From CAYVAP01 sp964521065 (GTDB lineage: Bacteria > Bacteroidota > Bacteroidia > J057), in contig CAZFPQ010000345.1 of NCBI GenBank assembly GCA_964521065.1, positions 1 through 6,812 on the forward strand: DNA of 6,812 nt, in the 5' to 3' direction. Made by a program: the position numbers and the translations under genes. Under the pieces are notes generated by a model that saw only the letters and a list, made by a program, of their open reading frames with translations, made no database searches and was not told the DNA's origin. Positions 5,248-6,812 of this stretch are shown here, piece by piece (position 1 is the first letter of the stretch; the number at the start of each line of letters is the position of its first letter).

Positions 5248-6812
5248 ATGCGCGCGCCTTCTCTCACCCAACTGATATGTAGCCTACTCGCCTTGAGCCT
5301 CTGGGCTTGCCATCCTCCCTCCCCGACTCCCACCAATGTGCTCATCATCCTGGCGGATGACTTTGGGGTAGTAGATCCAGGATTCAGCGGCAGCCAATAT
5401 TACCAAACCCCTCATCTGGATGCCCTGGCAGCCCGTTCCGTACAGTTTACCCAGGGCTACGCCAACTGTGCGGTATGCAGCCCCTCTAGAGCAAGCATCC
5501 TTACGGGGCAGTTTCCAGCACGCCATGGCATCACCGACTGGATCGGTGCTAGGTCGGGCGAAGCTTGGCGTACCCACCGCCGCCATACCTCCCTGCTTCC
5601 CGCTGATTATGAGCATGTACTGGCTGAGCAGCACCTAACCCTCGCAGAAGCCTTTCAGCAGGCTGGTTACCAGACTTTTTTTGCGGGCAAGTGGCATTTG
5701 GGAGAAGAAGGGTCCTATCCTGAAGATCACGGCTTTGCCATCAACCGTGGGGGCTTTGAAAGTGGAAGCCCAAAAGGTGGCTATTTTTCACCTTGGAAAA
5801 ACCCATCCCTACCCAACCGAAGGCCTGGTGAAAACCTAAGTCTGCGCCTAGCTGACGAAACGGTAGACTTTTTAGAAGCCCACCAAGATACGCAGTTCTT
5901 GGCCTATCTTTCCTTTTATGCGGTGCACGGCCCCATCCAAACCTCTCAGGATCGCTGGCAGGTGGCACGTCAACGCGCTGATAGTTTAGGCATCGCCGAT
6001 TCGGGGTTTGTGATGGAATCTCATTTACCGATCAGGGTGCAGCAAGACAATCCCATTTATGCAGGCTTGGTACAAACCATGGATGAGGCCATTGGCCGGG
6101 TATTGGAGGCGCTGGAGCGCCTGGGACTAGATGAAAACACCATCGTGGTCTTTACTTCTGACAATGGAGGTGTGGCTTCTGGTGATGCCTATGCCACCAG
6201 CAATCTGCCATATCGAGGGGGCAAGGGCTACCAGTGGGAAGGAGGAACCCGCGTGCCCTACTTGATCCACCTACCTGGCCAGACAGAAAGCAAAAATGTG
6301 GCTACAGCAGCCACAGGGGCTGACATTTACCCGACCATGCTGAACCTATGCGATTTGCCTTTGCAGCCTGCCCAACATTTAGATGGCCAAAGCCTCAAAC
6401 CTTTGATAGAAGGAGATACCCTTGGAGATCGTCCACTGTACTGGCATTATCCCCATTATGGGAATCAGGGAGGCTCTCCCCATTCTATCTTGCAGCAAGG
6501 CGGATGGAAGTTGATTCACTTCTGGGAGGATGGCCATCAAGAGCTTTACCATCTGGATACGGACCCCTATGAAGGTCAAAACCTGGCCGAGAAGGAGGAA
6601 GGACGTACTCAGTCCATGCAAAAACAGTTGATGAATTGGCTGGTCAAGGTCAAGGCCCAGCAACCCATACTCAACGATGCCTTTGATCCAGCCCTGGCTG
6701 CCTCTCAATACCAGGACAATCGCGAAAAGCTAATGCCTCGATTGGAAGCCCAGCGAAGGCGGTTTTTGCAAGAAGACTTCCAGCCCAATCCAGACTGGTG
6801 GGGCAGTGATAC
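5248..6812 (+). CDS. Formylglycine-dependent S1-family sulfatase, predicted lipoprotein, 3' end outside window
   Basis: The frame gives 521 complete codons with no stop before the window ends. The N-terminus is a lipoprotein signal (hydrophobic LICSLLALSLW, lipobox LWAC with C21). The bases after C21 encode HPPSPTPT, which has no acidic surface-export signal, so a periplasm-facing lipid anchor is likelier (inference). The S1 sulfatase core is complete. D37 and D38 (LADDFG) bind calcium. C77-S-P-S-R81 followed by ASILTG is the CxPSR motif in which the cysteine becomes formylglycine. K148 and H150 are in GKWHLG, H227 is in YAVHGP, D305 and N306 are in TSDNGG, and K326 is in RGGKG. The C-terminal subdomain has the usual GGWKLIHF and ELYHLDTDP segments. 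The enzyme should hydrolyse sulfate esters on a carbohydrate; subfamily and regiochemistry cannot be told by eye. It needs a maturase (FGE or anSME type), which is not in the window. Family proteins are commonly around 450-550 residues, so only a short tail is probably missing. It diverges from the two hydrolases. Confidence 0.93.
   Translation, partial: MRAPSLTQLICSLLALSLWACHPPSPTPTNVLIILADDFGVVDPGFSGSQYYQTPHLDALAARSVQFTQGYANCAVCSPSRASILTGQFPARHGITDWIGARSGEAWRTHRRHTSLLPADYEHVLAEQHLTLAEAFQQAGYQTFFAGKWHLGEEGSYPEDHGFAINRGGFESGSPKGGYFSPWKNPSLPNRRPGENLSLRLADETVDFLEAHQDTQFLAYLSFYAVHGPIQTSQDRWQVARQRADSLGIADSGFVMESHLPIRVQQDNPIYAGLVQTMDEAIGRVLEALERLGLDENTIVVFTSDNGGVASGDAYATSNLPYRGGKGYQWEGGTRVPYLIHLPGQTESKNVATAATGADIYPTMLNLCDLPLQPAQHLDGQSLKPLIEGDTLGDRPLYWHYPHYGNQGGSPHSILQQGGWKLIHFWEDGHQELYHLDTDPYEGQNLAEKEEGRTQSMQKQLMNWLVKVKAQQPILNDAFDPALAASQYQDNREKLMPRLEAQRRRFLQEDFQPNPDWWGSD

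Noticed and set aside
5284..5638. Short frames on both strands within the sulfatase gene
   Set aside because: The sulfatase frame carries every catalytic motif of the family here, so these are out-of-frame shadows.

Overview
The window reads as a carbohydrate-degradation locus from a marine-type Bacteroidota, possibly a Saprospiraceae/Lewinella-like or related gliding bacterium. Four things point that way: a type IX secretion (T9SS) C-terminal sorting domain, FIVAR and fibronectin-III modules on secreted glycoside hydrolases, a Bacteroidota-type -7 promoter element (TAnnTTTG), and weak or absent Shine-Dalgarno sequences. GC content looks close to 50 percent. The genus is an inference. No rRNA, tRNA, mobile element or CRISPR array was found.

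Layout: three protein genes fill almost the whole window. On the minus strand, the gene at 3104-4993 (629 aa, complete) encodes a secreted clan GH-A-like hydrolase with a beta-trefoil carbohydrate-binding module and a T9SS sorting tail. Downstream of it on the same strand is a much larger gene whose start is at 2910 and which stays open to the window edge (970 codons seen, 3' end missing). It encodes signal peptide, jelly-roll domain, FIVAR-like helical spacer, a second and different GH-A hydrolase, a beta-sandwich and at least two FN3 domains. The 193-bp gap between the two holds a perfect 13-bp hairpin. On the plus strand, transcribed divergently, the gene at 5248-6812 (521 codons seen, 3' end missing) encodes a formylglycine-dependent S1 sulfatase with a lipoprotein signal. 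A good Bacteroidota promoter precedes it. The 254-bp divergent region also holds a questionable 66-codon reading frame and some inverted repeats.

Together the genes suggest breakdown of a sulfated polysaccharide, for example from algae. Two exported hydrolases would attack the polymer outside the cell or at its surface, and a lipid-anchored sulfatase, probably facing the periplasm, would desulfate the products. The sulfatase gives the only substrate clue. Neither hydrolase can be placed in a GH family by eye, and no SusC/SusD pair or regulator is visible. The most interesting items are the two unassigned hydrolases and the combination of modules they carry.
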